From the NCBI GenBank assembly GCA_016212855.1, contig JACRDP010000030.1, positions 1 through 58,891 on the forward strand: a stretch of 58,891 nt of DNA. The letters are read 5' to 3'. The notes below the pieces were generated by a model. The model was not told the DNA's origin. It worked only from the letters and a program-made list of their open reading frames with translations, and did not search any database. Source of the DNA: Elusimicrobiota bacterium (GTDB lineage Bacteria; Elusimicrobiota; Elusimicrobia; UBA1565; UBA9628). A program made the position numbers and the translations under genes. Below, one piece after another: positions 1 to 7,695 of the stretch (position 1 is its first letter; each line of letters begins with the position of its first letter).

Positions 1-2
1 AA

Positions 3-1277
3 TTAACGGGGGCGGCGGCGCGTGCGCCAGAACTTGCGCTTGGGGCGGCCGGGGACGGGGACGCCGGCGGGGCGATGCGCGCCCGGCGGGGTGTGCTGAT
101 GCTGCTGGGGAGGGCGCGGGCCGGTGTGATGCTGGCCGTGCGTGGAGGCCGGGGCCTTGCGGTAGTCGAAGCCCTCGAGCGTGCGGCGTTCGATGCCCTT
201 TCCGAGCTTGCGCTCGATGGTGCGGATCATGCCGTCGTCGGCCGACGTCACGAGCGTGTAGGCGTCGCCGGTCTTCGCGGCGCGGCCGGTGCGGCCGATG
301 CGGTGGACGTAGGCCTCGGGCGTGTCGGTGATGTCGTAGTTGATCACGTGCGAGATCTGCGACACGTCGATGCCGCGCGCGGCGATGTCGGTGGCGACGA
401 GGACGTGGACCTTGCCGGCGCGGAAGGAGTCGAGGGCGGCCTTGCGCTTGTTCTGCGAGAGGTTGCCCTGCAAGGACGTCGAGGAGTGTCCGGCGTCCTT
501 GACCTTGTCGGCGACGCGCTTGGCGCGGTGCTTGGTGCGGGTGAAGACGAGGACGGACTCGCTGTCGATCTTTTCCAATAGGGCCAAGAGGAGAGGAGTC
601 TTAAGATGCTCCACGACGGGGTACAGCGCGTGGGTGACCGTGGTGAGCGCGACGTCGTGGTTGACCTGCACCGTGGCCGGATTGGTCAGGCACTCGTGCG
701 CGAGCCCGCGCAGGGCGTCGGGCATGGTCGCGGAGAACAGCAAGGTCTGACGTTGCTTGGGCAGCTTGGCGAGGATGGTGCGGATCGAGGGGAGAAAGCC
801 CATGTCGAACATCTGGTCGGCCTCGTCGAGGACGAGCACCTCGACGCCGCCGGGTTTGAAATGGCCCTGCTGCATGTGGTCGATGAGCCGGCCGGGGCAG
901 GCCACCACGATCTCGCAGCGGCCGTGCAGGTGCTGAATCTGCTGATGCATGCTCACGCCGCCGTACACGGTGGCCGCGCGCAGGCCCGTTCCGCGGCCGA
1001 GCGCGTCGAAGCTCTCCTTGATCTGCTCGGCGAGCTCGCGCGTCGGAGCGACGATCAAGGCGCGCACGACGCCGCGCGGCCCGGAGCTGAGCCGGTGCAG
1101 GATGGGCAAAGCGAACGCGGCCGTCTTGCCGGTGCCCGTCTGGGCGAGGCCGAGCACGTCGCGGCCTTCCATGACCGTGGGGATCGCCTGGGTCTGGATC
1201 GGAGTGGGGACCGAGTAGCCGCAGGACTTCAGCGCGGCGTTGATGGTCGGATGGAGGTGGAACGTGTCGAAACTCAG
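3..1277 (-). CDS. DEAD-box ATP-dependent RNA helicase (RhlE-like)
   Basis: RNA unwinding enzyme of the DEAD-box family, cytoplasmic, probably acting in ribosome assembly or RNA turnover. The motifs appear in order: Q motif (PTPIQ), Walker A AQTGTGKT, PTRELAEQ, PGRLID, DEAD followed by MFDMGF, SAT, ATDIAARGID and HRIGRTGR. The tail is a short His/Pro-rich segment ending in a very basic stretch, typical of RhlE-type RNA-binding tails. The first ATG (1172) would remove the Q motif. The frame upstream contains no ATG, GTG or TTG before a stop, so I start it at CTG 1277, giving about 424 aa beginning MSFDTF. That CTG sits exactly 6 nt after a TACAAT -10 box, as in the leaderless genes elsewhere in the window. 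Function is sure; the CTG start is inferred. Confidence 0.9.
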   Translation of the reverse strand: MSFDTFHLHPTINAALKSCGYSVPTPIQTQAIPTVMEGRDVLGLAQTGTGKTAAFALPILHRLSSGPRGVVRALIVAPTRELAEQIKESFDALGRGTGLRAATVYGGVSMHQQIQHLHGRCEIVVACPGRLIDHMQQGHFKPGGVEVLVLDEADQMFDMGFLPSIRTILAKLPKQRQTLLFSATMPDALRGLAHECLTNPATVQVNHDVALTTVTHALYPVVEHLKTPLLLALLEKIDSESVLVFTRTKHRAKRVADKVKDAGHSSTSLQGNLSQNKRKAALDSFRAGKVHVLVATDIAARGIDVSQISHVINYDITDTPEAYVHRIGRTGRAAKTGDAYTLVTSADDGMIRTIERKLGKGIERRTLEGFDYRKAPASTHGQHHTGPRPPQQHQHTPPGAHRPAGVPVPGRPKRKFWRTRRRPR

Positions 1278-1283
1278 ACGTCA

Positions 1284-1289
1284 ATTGTA
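1284..1289 (-). promoter_or_regulatory. -10 box of the helicase gene, leaderless spacing
   Basis: TACAAT on the minus strand ends 6 nt before CTG 1277, placing the predicted transcription start on the C of the start codon. I see no good -35 at 16-18 nt spacing. Confidence 0.45.
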
Positions 1290-1356
1290 GCATTTGCGCG
1301 GTTCCGGTTCCGGAGCCGGCGGGTCTGCGCGGCATGAAAATTGCTTGAATATCGGC

Positions 1357-2079
1357 GTGAGCGAACTCAAGGATTCCATCGTCTCGTACTACGATCAGGT
1401 CGCGAACCGGTACGGAGTTCAGCACGGCACGGACCTTTACGGCTGCACGTGGGGGATCAAGAATTATTATCTTCCTCTCATCGAGCGGTTCGTCCCGCGC
1501 GGCTCCGAAATCCTGGAAATCGGCTGTGGAACCGGCCGGTTCACCGAGATCCTCAAGCAAGGCGCCGCCAAGATCAAGGCGATCGATCTGAGCCCGATGA
1601 TGATCAAGGTCGCGCAGGAGCGCAATCCGGGCGTCGAATTTCACGTGGGAGACTGCGAGAAGCTCGAGCCGTTCCGGGACGGGGAATTCAGCGCCGTCGC
1701 CGCGTTCAACACCTTCTCTTATTATCCGAACAAGAAGCGCGCTCTCGCCTCGATCCACCGCGTGCTGAAGAAGGACGGAATCTTCTTCGATCTCGACATG
1801 AACGCCTTGAATCCGGTCTACATCATGAGTTACTGGATGAACCGCAACGAGATGAAGGATTGGTTCGAATACATCAAGGAGAGCACGCGCGGGAATCTGG
1901 CCGCGATGTTCGACGAGGCCGGCTTCGACGTGATCCATCAGGACACGCTTTGCTGGATACCGAACGCGCTGAACAAGCCGATGGTTTCGCTTCTGATCCC
2001 TCTCGACGCGATTTTGTCGAGGATCCCCTTCATCCGGGAATACGCGATGCGCGTCGTCGTCGTAGCGCGTAAACGGTGA
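1357..2079 (+). CDS. SAM-dependent class I methyltransferase
   Basis: Predicted small-molecule or lipid methyltransferase of 240 aa with a Rossmann fold. Motif I is ILEIGCGTGRFTE (about residues 50-62), followed by an acidic beta-2 end (AIDLSPMM) and a GDCEKLE motif III region. The frame is open from 1294, but the upstream codons encode a low-complexity Gly/Ser/Arg run. I choose GTG 1357 (MSELKDSIVSYYD), which gives a normal methyltransferase N-terminus. Its stop overlaps the GTG of the polysaccharide deacetylase by 4 nt, so the two are co-translated. The substrate cannot be read from sequence; the partner suggests a cell-surface glycan or lipid. Confidence 0.8.
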   Translation: MSELKDSIVSYYDQVANRYGVQHGTDLYGCTWGIKNYYLPLIERFVPRGSEILEIGCGTGRFTEILKQGAAKIKAIDLSPMMIKVAQERNPGVEFHVGDCEKLEPFRDGEFSAVAAFNTFSYYPNKKRALASIHRVLKKDGIFFDLDMNALNPVYIMSYWMNRNEMKDWFEYIKESTRGNLAAMFDEAGFDVIHQDTLCWIPNALNKPMVSLLIPLDAILSRIPFIREYAMRVVVVARKR

Positions 2080-3464
2080 AGTCCTACTTCCTCGAATTCT
2101 TCCAGCTTCACTCCCGGCCGGGCGCGGACGTCCGGATCGTCTCCGTGGAGGCCCCGCTCAAGGCGGAGCAGTTCCCGCCGAATACGATCTTCATCAACCG
2201 GACGTCTCCGCTCGCAGTGCCGGCGCCGCTGCTGGAGCTCGAAGCGTCCTTCTGCAAGGGCCTCACTCCGGGACGGTGCTACCTTCCCAACATCCCCGTC
2301 TTCGACGCGCGCGCGGCCGTGCCGGCCGAGTACCGGGAGCGCGGCCGGCCGATCGCTTTTCTGGACCGGATCCCGGCGATCATCGAGTATCCGGAAAACC
2401 GCTTCTGGTTCAATTTCGACGTGCACGGCGCCATCCAGACGATCCAGCGCGAGCGCTATTTCACGAAGCCGCGTCCCCTGTACACCTACCTGCCCTTCAA
2501 CGTTCAAACGATCCCGCCCGGCCTGCGTCAGGCGGCGAGCAAGCTGCTGAAGGGGGGCAAGGCCGGTCCTAAGCCGTCCGGCGGCACGGCGCTTTTCCCC
2601 GAATACCCGAAGGATTGGGCGGTCGAGCTGCTGACCAACGCGTTCCGTCACTGCGCGGAAAAAACGACGGGCGCGACGTTCGAGCCGCGTCTTTGGCCGC
2701 AAGGGAAAAAATACGCCTTCATCGTGACGCACGACGTCGATTCGGCCTGGTTGTACAAGGACGACAATCTCGCCGGCTTCATGAAGATGGAAGGCGACAT
2801 GGGCGTTCCCGGCGCCTGGTATTTCGTGAACAACCTGTATGAGCACGACTATGCGAAGATCGACCGGCTCGTCGCCGGCGGCCATGAGATCGGCCTTCAC
2901 GGCGACAACCACGACCACAAGATTTCGTTCCTGTCCGACGCGGAGATCGAGAAGCGCCTGTCCGGCTGCCGGAAGCTGATCGATCGCTACCGGATCACGG
3001 GCTACCGCGCGCCGCACTATCTCCGGACGCCCCGGTTCTACGAGCACTTGAAGCGCTACGTCCGTTACGATACGAGCATGCACGACGCCTACAACCCGAC
3101 CTCCAAGGTCTCGTTGATGCGAGAGGGCTGTTCGTCGCTCCTTCCGTTCACGTTGTCGGACGATCAGGAGAGCTTGCTCGAGCTGCCGATCACGATCCCG
3201 GAGGACTACGAGCTGTACGACCCGGAGGCCGGCGCGTCCTCCGTCATCGAGGGCCAGCTGGCGCAGATCGCGGAGGTCAAACGGCGCGGCGGCCTCGCGA
3301 ATTTGGTGATCCACCCCGAGCCGCATTTCACGGGGCGAAAGCCGTGCTTCGAGGCCTTCACGGAGGTCCTGCGCAGCGTCTCGAAGGATCCCGAGTGCTG
3401 GATCGTGCTGCCTCGGGACCTCAATGACTACTGGCGGCGCCTTGCGCCGGCCGCGACTCGGTAA
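2076..3464 (+). CDS. Polysaccharide deacetylase family protein
   Basis: Predicted NodB-fold carbohydrate esterase (CE4-like) of 462 aa that would remove acetyl groups from a surface or cell-wall polysaccharide. Metal-site and catalytic motifs are visible: THDVDS (motif 1, general-base Asp plus metal Asp), GGHEIGLHGDNHDH (motif 2 metal histidines) and GYRAPHY (motif 3). A long N-terminal extension of about 210 residues precedes the deacetylase domain and is unlike short NodB enzymes. There is no signal peptide, so a cytoplasmic or membrane-associated role in glycan synthesis is likely. Starts at GTG 2076 inside the GTGA overlap with the methyltransferase. Confidence 0.8.
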   Translation: MKSYFLEFFQLHSRPGADVRIVSVEAPLKAEQFPPNTIFINRTSPLAVPAPLLELEASFCKGLTPGRCYLPNIPVFDARAAVPAEYRERGRPIAFLDRIPAIIEYPENRFWFNFDVHGAIQTIQRERYFTKPRPLYTYLPFNVQTIPPGLRQAASKLLKGGKAGPKPSGGTALFPEYPKDWAVELLTNAFRHCAEKTTGATFEPRLWPQGKKYAFIVTHDVDSAWLYKDDNLAGFMKMEGDMGVPGAWYFVNNLYEHDYAKIDRLVAGGHEIGLHGDNHDHKISFLSDAEIEKRLSGCRKLIDRYRITGYRAPHYLRTPRFYEHLKRYVRYDTSMHDAYNPTSKVSLMREGCSSLLPFTLSDDQESLLELPITIPEDYELYDPEAGASSVIEGQLAQIAEVKRRGGLANLVIHPEPHFTGRKPCFEAFTEVLRSVSKDPECWIVLPRDLNDYWRRLAPAATR

Positions 3465-3561
3465 AGAGGCAGGCGTTGGGCGTCGGCGCGGTTTCCACGT
3501 CTTGCGCGGTCAGCCCCAGCCCGTGCAGCGCGTCGAGCAGCTCGAGCGCCTGCGTCATGCC

Positions 3562-3669
3562 GAGATCGGCTGGCTCGGGATGAAGTCCGGCAAGGGCTTC
3601 TACGATTACGCGTCCTCGTCTCCCCCGCCCAATGCGGGCGTGCTCGAACTGCTCGCGGCGCGCAAATAA
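3562..3669 (+). pseudogene. Possible C-terminal remnant of a 3-hydroxyacyl-CoA dehydrogenase
   Basis: The frame ending at TAA 3667 encodes GWLGMKSGKGFYDYA, which matches the conserved C-terminal signature of 3-hydroxyacyl-CoA dehydrogenases (G-x-L-G-x-K-[ST]-G-x-G-F-Y-D-Y). The residues before it in this frame do not look like the family. Only the last ~25 codons look native, so this is probably a decayed fragment left by deletion. The minus strand just upstream reads ALELLDALHG, loosely like another piece of the same domain, which may be chance. Confidence 0.4.
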
Positions 3670-3697
3670 AAAGCCCTCCACGCGTGGAGGGCTTTTT
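3668..3697. terminator. Bidirectional intrinsic terminator
   Basis: A perfect GC-rich hairpin (GCCCTCCA/TGGAGGGC around a CGCG centre) is flanked by five A on the left and five T on the right, so it works on either strand. On the minus strand it lies 14 nt past the CCA end of tRNA-Asp and is its natural terminator. Confidence 0.85.
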
Positions 3698-3710
3698 ACA
3701 TCGGAAAATC

Positions 3711-3788
3711 TGGCGGGGCCGACGGGATTTGAACCCGCGATCTCCGCCTTGACAGGGCGGCGTGTTAGGCCAGCTACACCACGGCCCC
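3711..3788 (-). tRNA. tRNA-Asp (GTC)
   Basis: Cloverleaf on the minus strand: acceptor GGGGCCG/CGGCCCC, D-arm, anticodon stem CCGCC/GGCGG with loop CTGTCAA (anticodon GTC), and T-arm GCGGGTTCAAATCCCGT. The 3' CCA is encoded (TGG at 3711-3713 on the plus strand). Confidence 0.95.
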
Positions 3789-3831
3789 GCAACGCGATGA
3801 GTATAGCAAAATCCATTCCGTATTTTCCCGC

Positions 3832-3860
3832 TTGACGAAATCCCGTTAAGGGTATATCCT
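3832..3860 (+). promoter_or_regulatory. Sigma70-type promoter of the receiver-domain gene
   Basis: TTGACG (3832-3837), 17-nt spacer, TATCCT (3855-3860), then 6 nt to ATG 3867. The predicted transcript starts on the start codon. Confidence 0.7.
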
Positions 3861-3866
3861 CCCGCC

Positions 3867-4301
3867 ATGTCCCGCATTCTCGTGGTGGACGACGACGAAG
3901 CGATCCGCGACGTGCTCAAGGACCTGCTCTTCGGCGGGGGCGGGCACTCGATCGACACCGCCGCCGACGGGGACGAGGCGATCAAGAGAGTTTCGAAGCG
4001 GCCCTACGATCTGATCATCCTCGACAAGCACATGCCGGGCCTCTCCGGCCTGGAGACCTTGTCGCGGCTCAAGAAGCTTCCCAACGCGAAAGGCGCGCGC
4101 GTCCTGATGTGCACCGCGGCCGACACGCTCAGCGACGTCGACGAGGCGCTGTCGGCGGGCGCCGACGACTACATCTCCAAGCCCATCGACACCAAGCGCC
4201 TCGCCGAGAAGGCCGCGAAATGGGCCGCGGCCTCGACGGTTCCCGCGGACGCTCCCGGCGGCCTGGGCGGCCTGGTCGGCCGCCTGTTCGGTCCAAAGTG
4301 A
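3867..4301 (+). CDS. Single-domain response regulator (CheY-like receiver)
   Basis: Phosphoacceptor signalling protein of 144 aa. The receiver domain covers residues 1-122: acidic pocket DDDE (8-11), phosphoacceptor D53 (LDKHMPG), switch Thr in MCTAAD and conserved Lys in ISKPID. There is no output domain. The tail is a short Gly-rich linker ending in GLVGRLFGPK, which resembles the tail of the PP2C phosphatase at 10686. No cognate kinase is adjacent; the nearest is at 5627. Translation is probably leaderless. Confidence 0.9.
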   Translation: MSRILVVDDDEAIRDVLKDLLFGGGGHSIDTAADGDEAIKRVSKRPYDLIILDKHMPGLSGLETLSRLKKLPNAKGARVLMCTAADTLSDVDEALSAGADDYISKPIDTKRLAEKAAKWAAASTVPADAPGGLGGLVGRLFGPK

Positions 4302-4314
4302 TAAACTGGCGCAC

Positions 4315-4386
4315 GGGCCGTTAGCTCAGCGGTAGAGCGACCCCCTTACACGGGGAAGGTCGCAGGTTCGATCCCTGCACGGCCCA
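4315..4386 (+). tRNA. tRNA-Val (TAC)
   Basis: Acceptor GGGCCGT/ACGGCCC with discriminator A, D-arm TAGCTCAGCGGTAGAGC, anticodon loop CTTACAC (anticodon TAC) and T-arm GCAGGTTCGATCCCTGC. CCA is not encoded. The first anticodon-stem pair is an A-A mismatch, with four GC pairs below it. Confidence 0.93.
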
Positions 4387-4391
4387 AGCTT

Positions 4392-4925
4392 TTAGGCGAG
4401 GTCGACCCAGACGCGGCGGCAGGCTTTGCACACGGCGCCGCCCACGGTGTCGCGGAACAGGACGTGGGCCGTCTTCTCCGGGCACAGCCGGTCGCCGCTT
4501 TCCAGCGGTTCGAGCTCCTCGCGGCAGCGCGGGCACTTGCCCGCGGCGAACGTCAGCGGGTCGCGGCACTCCGGGCAGAACGAGCGCGCGCCCGGGATAT
4601 GGTCCTTGACCGGCGGGGCGGGGGACTCGAGCGCGACGATGTCGAACTGGCAGCTTCCGCATTGGCGACGCAGGGCGATGCCGGGCGCCTCGCAGTTCGG
4701 GCAAGGGGCGAGGGCTTCGTCGTCCGAGGCCGGGGCCGGCTCCTCGTGCGGGGCCGCGCCGATCGACTGCATGTAGGACTCGATGAGGCGCAGCGCCTCT
4801 TCCTCGCGCTCTTCCTGCACGGCGATCCGGATCTCGAAGGGCATGTTCGCGGCGGAGAGACGCTCGGCGATGGCGGGCGCCTCGTCCGGTTGGGAGGTGC
4901 GAAAGACGATGCGGCCGTCGCTCAC
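4392..4925 (-). CDS. DUF2007-like domain plus zinc-ribbon protein
   Basis: 177 aa, cytoplasmic. The N-terminal ~60 residues (RIVFRTSQPDEAPAIAERL...) resemble the small ferredoxin-like DUF2007 'putative signal-transducing' domain. The rest carries paired zinc-ribbon knuckles: CPNC/CGSC, CPEC/CPRC and a final CPE.../CKAC. This suggests a metal-binding or nucleic-acid-associated adaptor. Function unknown. Starts at ATG 4925, overlapping the stop of the 78-aa gene by 4 nt (ATGA). Confidence 0.75.
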   Translation of the reverse strand: MSDGRIVFRTSQPDEAPAIAERLSAANMPFEIRIAVQEEREEEALRLIESYMQSIGAAPHEEPAPASDDEALAPCPNCEAPGIALRRQCGSCQFDIVALESPAPPVKDHIPGARSFCPECRDPLTFAAGKCPRCREELEPLESGDRLCPEKTAHVLFRDTVGGAVCKACRRVWVDLA

Positions 4926-5158
4926 TGGCCTTCCGGCCCTTTGGCGGCGGGCATGGTCTTGCGTAGTTCCTCGAGCCGCGCCTTCGTCCCGGCGGCCTGC
5001 TCCTGGACCGAGGCGAGGAACTTCTTCGCGTAGTGGCCCTGGATGTCGTCGGCCTTGTAGTAGGGGATCTCGAACTTCAGGCTCTCGGCGGTCTGATCGA
5101 GTCCGGCGAGCAGGCGCTCGAGATATTCCGCGAGCTTGACGGGGTCGGTCGGCTCCAT
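4922..5158 (-). CDS. Small conserved-looking protein, unknown function
   Basis: 78 aa, charged and helical (LAEYLERLLAGLDQTAESLKFEIPYYK...), with no signal peptide or membrane segment. It sits between the HMA-like secreted protein (13 nt upstream) and the zinc-ribbon protein (4-nt overlap), so it is part of a three-gene operon. A TAGTAT sequence 9 nt upstream of its ATG could be an internal -10. I do not recognise the family. Confidence 0.7.
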   Translation of the reverse strand: MEPTDPVKLAEYLERLLAGLDQTAESLKFEIPYYKADDIQGHYAKKFLASVQEQAAGTKARLEELRKTMPAAKGPEGQ

Positions 5159-5170
5159 GCGGAGATGATA

Positions 5171-5512
5171 CTACTTGCCGAGCTTGTAGGCGATGCCGCG
5201 CAGGTCGTAGTGCCCGCCGAGGTTGGCGAGCCGCTCCGCGCGGCGCAAGGTCTTATGCAGGGAGGCGACCTTGAGCGTGTGATTGAGGCGTACGGAGACG
5301 GTCGCTTCGGATTTGTCGAAGTTCACGGACGCGGAGTCGACCTCCGGCAGCTTGGCCCACTCGGCGGAGATCGCGCGGCCGCACACCGTGGACAGCAGGC
5401 CGGTCAGGGCGATCGTGTAGCGGCCGGGGGGGAGCTCCGTGAATTCACGCGTGGTCACGGGAGCGGCGGAGGCGGAAGAGGCGAGCGCGAGCGCCAAGAG
5501 CAGGATCTTCAT
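5171..5512 (-). CDS. Secreted HMA-like (heavy-metal-associated fold) protein
   Basis: 113 aa with a signal peptide (MKILLLALALASSASA) and then one ferredoxin-like domain. The pattern TVCGRAISAEWAKLPEVDSASVNFDKSEATVSV matches the HMA layout (loop, helix, then GV..V.V...A.V). Only one Cys of the usual CxxC metal site remains, so it may bind metal weakly or have another periplasmic role. Probably the first gene of the minus-strand operon. Confidence 0.65.
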   Translation of the reverse strand: MKILLLALALASSASAAPVTTREFTELPPGRYTIALTGLLSTVCGRAISAEWAKLPEVDSASVNFDKSEATVSVRLNHTLKVASLHKTLRRAERLANLGGHYDLRGIAYKLGK

Positions 5513-5520
5513 TCCTCAAT

Positions 5521-5549
5521 AGCATAACAGCCGCACCGTGAAATGTCCA
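5521..5549 (-). promoter_or_regulatory. Promoter of the HMA-like gene operon
   Basis: Minus strand: TGGACA (5549-5544), 17-nt spacer, TATGCT (5526-5521), then 8 nt to ATG 5512. Confidence 0.55.
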
Positions 5550-5626
5550 TGACCGAGGATATCCGAGGAAATGGTCGCGTCCATCGTTGTAGGAAGCGAC
5601 CGCTTGATTTGTTAGGATGAGCCCGC

Positions 5627-7045
5627 GTGGATCTATTCGGACGAGCCTCCTGGATCATGTTCGCCGCCGGCGCCATCCCGACCGGGCTGGCGGGCTGGTG
5701 GCTCGGCAATCACGCCGGTCAGCCGTTGACGCCGGGCGCGCTCATTCTCATCGTCGTCGCCGTCGCCGCCTCGCTCTTATCGGCCTATCTGGCCTGGCGC
5801 TGGTTCGTCGCACCCCTGCGCGAGCTCGAGCGCGGGCTCGAGCGCTGGACGAAGGGCGACCTGACTAGGACGCTCGACGAATCGCGCCTGGCCGGCTGGC
5901 GGCGGCTGGGGCGGCAGTTCGACTCGGCGCAGGAGGACATGCGCCGCGCCCTCGACGAGGCGCATGCGGGCCTGGCGCGCGAGCGCGCCCGCCTGGAGAC
6001 GCTCGTCGAGCGGATTCCCGACGCGCTCGTCATCACGAACCTGCGCGGCGAGGTGATGTTTCTCAACGCGGCCGCGCTCCCGCTGTTCGGAGCCGGCCGC
6101 GAGGACGTCGTCGCCGGAGGCAAGGGCCTGCTCCAGCCGCGCGATCCCGCGAAGTGGCGCCTGCGCGTGCAGGACGTGCTCAAGGCGCACACCTCCGGCG
6201 GCGTCATGGAGCTTCCGGCGGCCGCCGGCGGCCAGCCGACGAGCTTCCGCACCTTGGTCACGATGTTCACCGATCCCGTGACCGGCGATTTCGGCGTGCT
6301 GATGATGCTGCGCGACCAGACCGCGGAGAAGCGCATCGACGCGCTGAAGGAGGAGTTCTTCCAGGCCGCGGCGCACGATTTGCGCGCCCCCTTGTTCGCG
6401 GTCCAGGGCTATCTGCGGCTGCTGAAGAAGTCGTTGGAACCCGACGACCGTCAGAAGAACTGGCTCGAGGCGATCGATCAATCCTGCGAACGCCTGACCG
6501 CCCTGGTCAAGGACGCGCTCGACGCCGCGCGCATCGAGAGCGGCCAGCTCAAGCTGATGCCCGCGACGGTGGAGCCGAGCGCGCTGCTGCGCCGCGCCGC
6601 GCGGCTGTTCCAGCCGATGGCGGATGAAAAAGGCGTCCGTCTCGAGACGCGCCTCAACGACGGGGCGCCCGCGTCGTTCGAGGCCGACGAGCGCCTCGTC
6701 GAGCGCCTGGCGCACAACCTCGTCGCCAACGCCATTAAATTCACGCCGAAAGGCGGTCTCGTGCTGCTCGAGGCCTCGGCCGCGGGCCCGGACCGCGTGG
6801 AGTTCGTCGTGACGGACACGGGCCCCGGAATTCCCGAGGCCCAGCGCGCCGCCGTGTTCGAGAAATTCCGCCAGCTCGACACCGGTTTGCCCAAGTCCGG
6901 TTTCGGCCTCGGCCTGTCGATCTGCGCCAAGATCGTCAAGCTGCACAAGGGCGAGATCTGGGTTCAGCCCGCGAAAACCGGCGGCGCCCAGTTCGTCGTT
7001 CGACTGCCGTTGGTTCAGATTCCTAAGGAGATAATTAAAAAATGA
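5627..7045 (+). CDS. Membrane sensor histidine kinase (HAMP-PAS-HisKA-HATPase)
   Basis: 472-aa inner-membrane two-component sensor. Two N-terminal membrane segments (about 8-30 and 38-62) enclose almost no periplasmic loop, so the signal is probably sensed in the membrane or by the PAS domain. A HAMP-like linker (RELERGLERWTKGDL) is followed by PAS (LVERIPDALVITNLRGEVMF), HisKA with phospho-His H250 (AAAHDLRAP), the N box (HNLVANAIKFTP) and G boxes (DTGPGIP, GFGLGLS). Starts at GTG 5627, 8 nt after a TAGGAT -10-like box. Its stop overlaps the bioY ATG by 4 nt; no response regulator is in the operon. Confidence 0.88.
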   Translation: MDLFGRASWIMFAAGAIPTGLAGWWLGNHAGQPLTPGALILIVVAVAASLLSAYLAWRWFVAPLRELERGLERWTKGDLTRTLDESRLAGWRRLGRQFDSAQEDMRRALDEAHAGLARERARLETLVERIPDALVITNLRGEVMFLNAAALPLFGAGREDVVAGGKGLLQPRDPAKWRLRVQDVLKAHTSGGVMELPAAAGGQPTSFRTLVTMFTDPVTGDFGVLMMLRDQTAEKRIDALKEEFFQAAAHDLRAPLFAVQGYLRLLKKSLEPDDRQKNWLEAIDQSCERLTALVKDALDAARIESGQLKLMPATVEPSALLRRAARLFQPMADEKGVRLETRLNDGAPASFEADERLVERLAHNLVANAIKFTPKGGLVLLEASAAGPDRVEFVVTDTGPGIPEAQRAAVFEKFRQLDTGLPKSGFGLGLSICAKIVKLHKGEIWVQPAKTGGAQFVVRLPLVQIPKEIIKK

Positions 7046-7629
7046 TCGCCCATGCTAAGTCCTTTTCCGTTTTGGCCGACGAGGTTTTCCCGTCCAAAGG
7101 GCTCGTCCGCGATTCCGTGGCGGTCGTTGTAGCGTCACTTTTCATCGCCGTTTGCGCGCAGGTCCAGATTCCCCTTCCGTTCACTCCGGTTCCGATCTCC
7201 GGCGGTACGTTGGGTGTTTTGTATACGGGAGCCCTCTTGGGTTCCCGCCGCGGCTCCGCCGCAGTGCTCCTCTACCTGCTCGAAGGTTCCGTCGGATTCC
7301 CGTTCTTCTCGGGCGGGGCCGGAGGCTTCGTTCATCTCCTCGGACCGACGGGGGGGTATCTGGCCGGTTTCCCGGTCGGCGCCTTCTTCACCGGTCTCCT
7401 CGCCGAGCGCGGCTGGGACCGCACGCCGGGCAAGGCGTTTCTCGCCATGCTCGCCGGAAGCGCCCCGATTTTCGCGCTGGGCCTGCTCGGCCTGGCGCGC
7501 TTCGTGCCGTCCTCCACGCTTCTGGCGCAGGGCCTCTGGCCCTTCGTTCCGGGGGACCTCGTCAAGTCCGCCGCGTCCGCCGGCTTGCTCCCGTTGGGCT
7601 GGAAACTGCTCGGTGAAAAGCGGAACTGA
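7042..7629 (+). CDS. bioY: BioY biotin transporter substrate-binding subunit
   Basis: 195-aa S component of an ECF-type vitamin transporter that takes up biotin across the inner membrane. About six hydrophobic segments are present, with the BioY hallmarks IPLPFTPVPISGGTLGVLYTG, a Gly-rich GGAGGFVHLLGPTGGYLAGF core and a terminal region ending PGDLVKSAASAGLLPLGWKL. EcfT and EcfA are not in the window, so it would use a shared energising module or act alone. It starts in the ATGA overlap with the histidine kinase, an unusual partner. Confidence 0.92.
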   Translation: MIAHAKSFSVLADEVFPSKGLVRDSVAVVVASLFIAVCAQVQIPLPFTPVPISGGTLGVLYTGALLGSRRGSAAVLLYLLEGSVGFPFFSGGAGGFVHLLGPTGGYLAGFPVGAFFTGLLAERGWDRTPGKAFLAMLAGSAPIFALGLLGLARFVPSSTLLAQGLWPFVPGDLVKSAASAGLLPLGWKLLGEKRN

Positions 7630-7636
7630 AACGGGG

Positions 7637-7665
7637 TTGACAGGTTCCGGTGACCCGTTTATACT
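7637..7665 (+). promoter_or_regulatory. Near-consensus sigma70 promoter of the kinase operon
   Basis: TTGACA (7637-7642), 17-nt spacer, TATACT (7660-7665). The expected transcript start is near 7672, giving a ~24-nt leader before ATG 7696, so this operon is not leaderless. Confidence 0.75.
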
Positions 7666-7695
7666 GTGCCCGATTCGTGAATCTGCGCGCTATTA

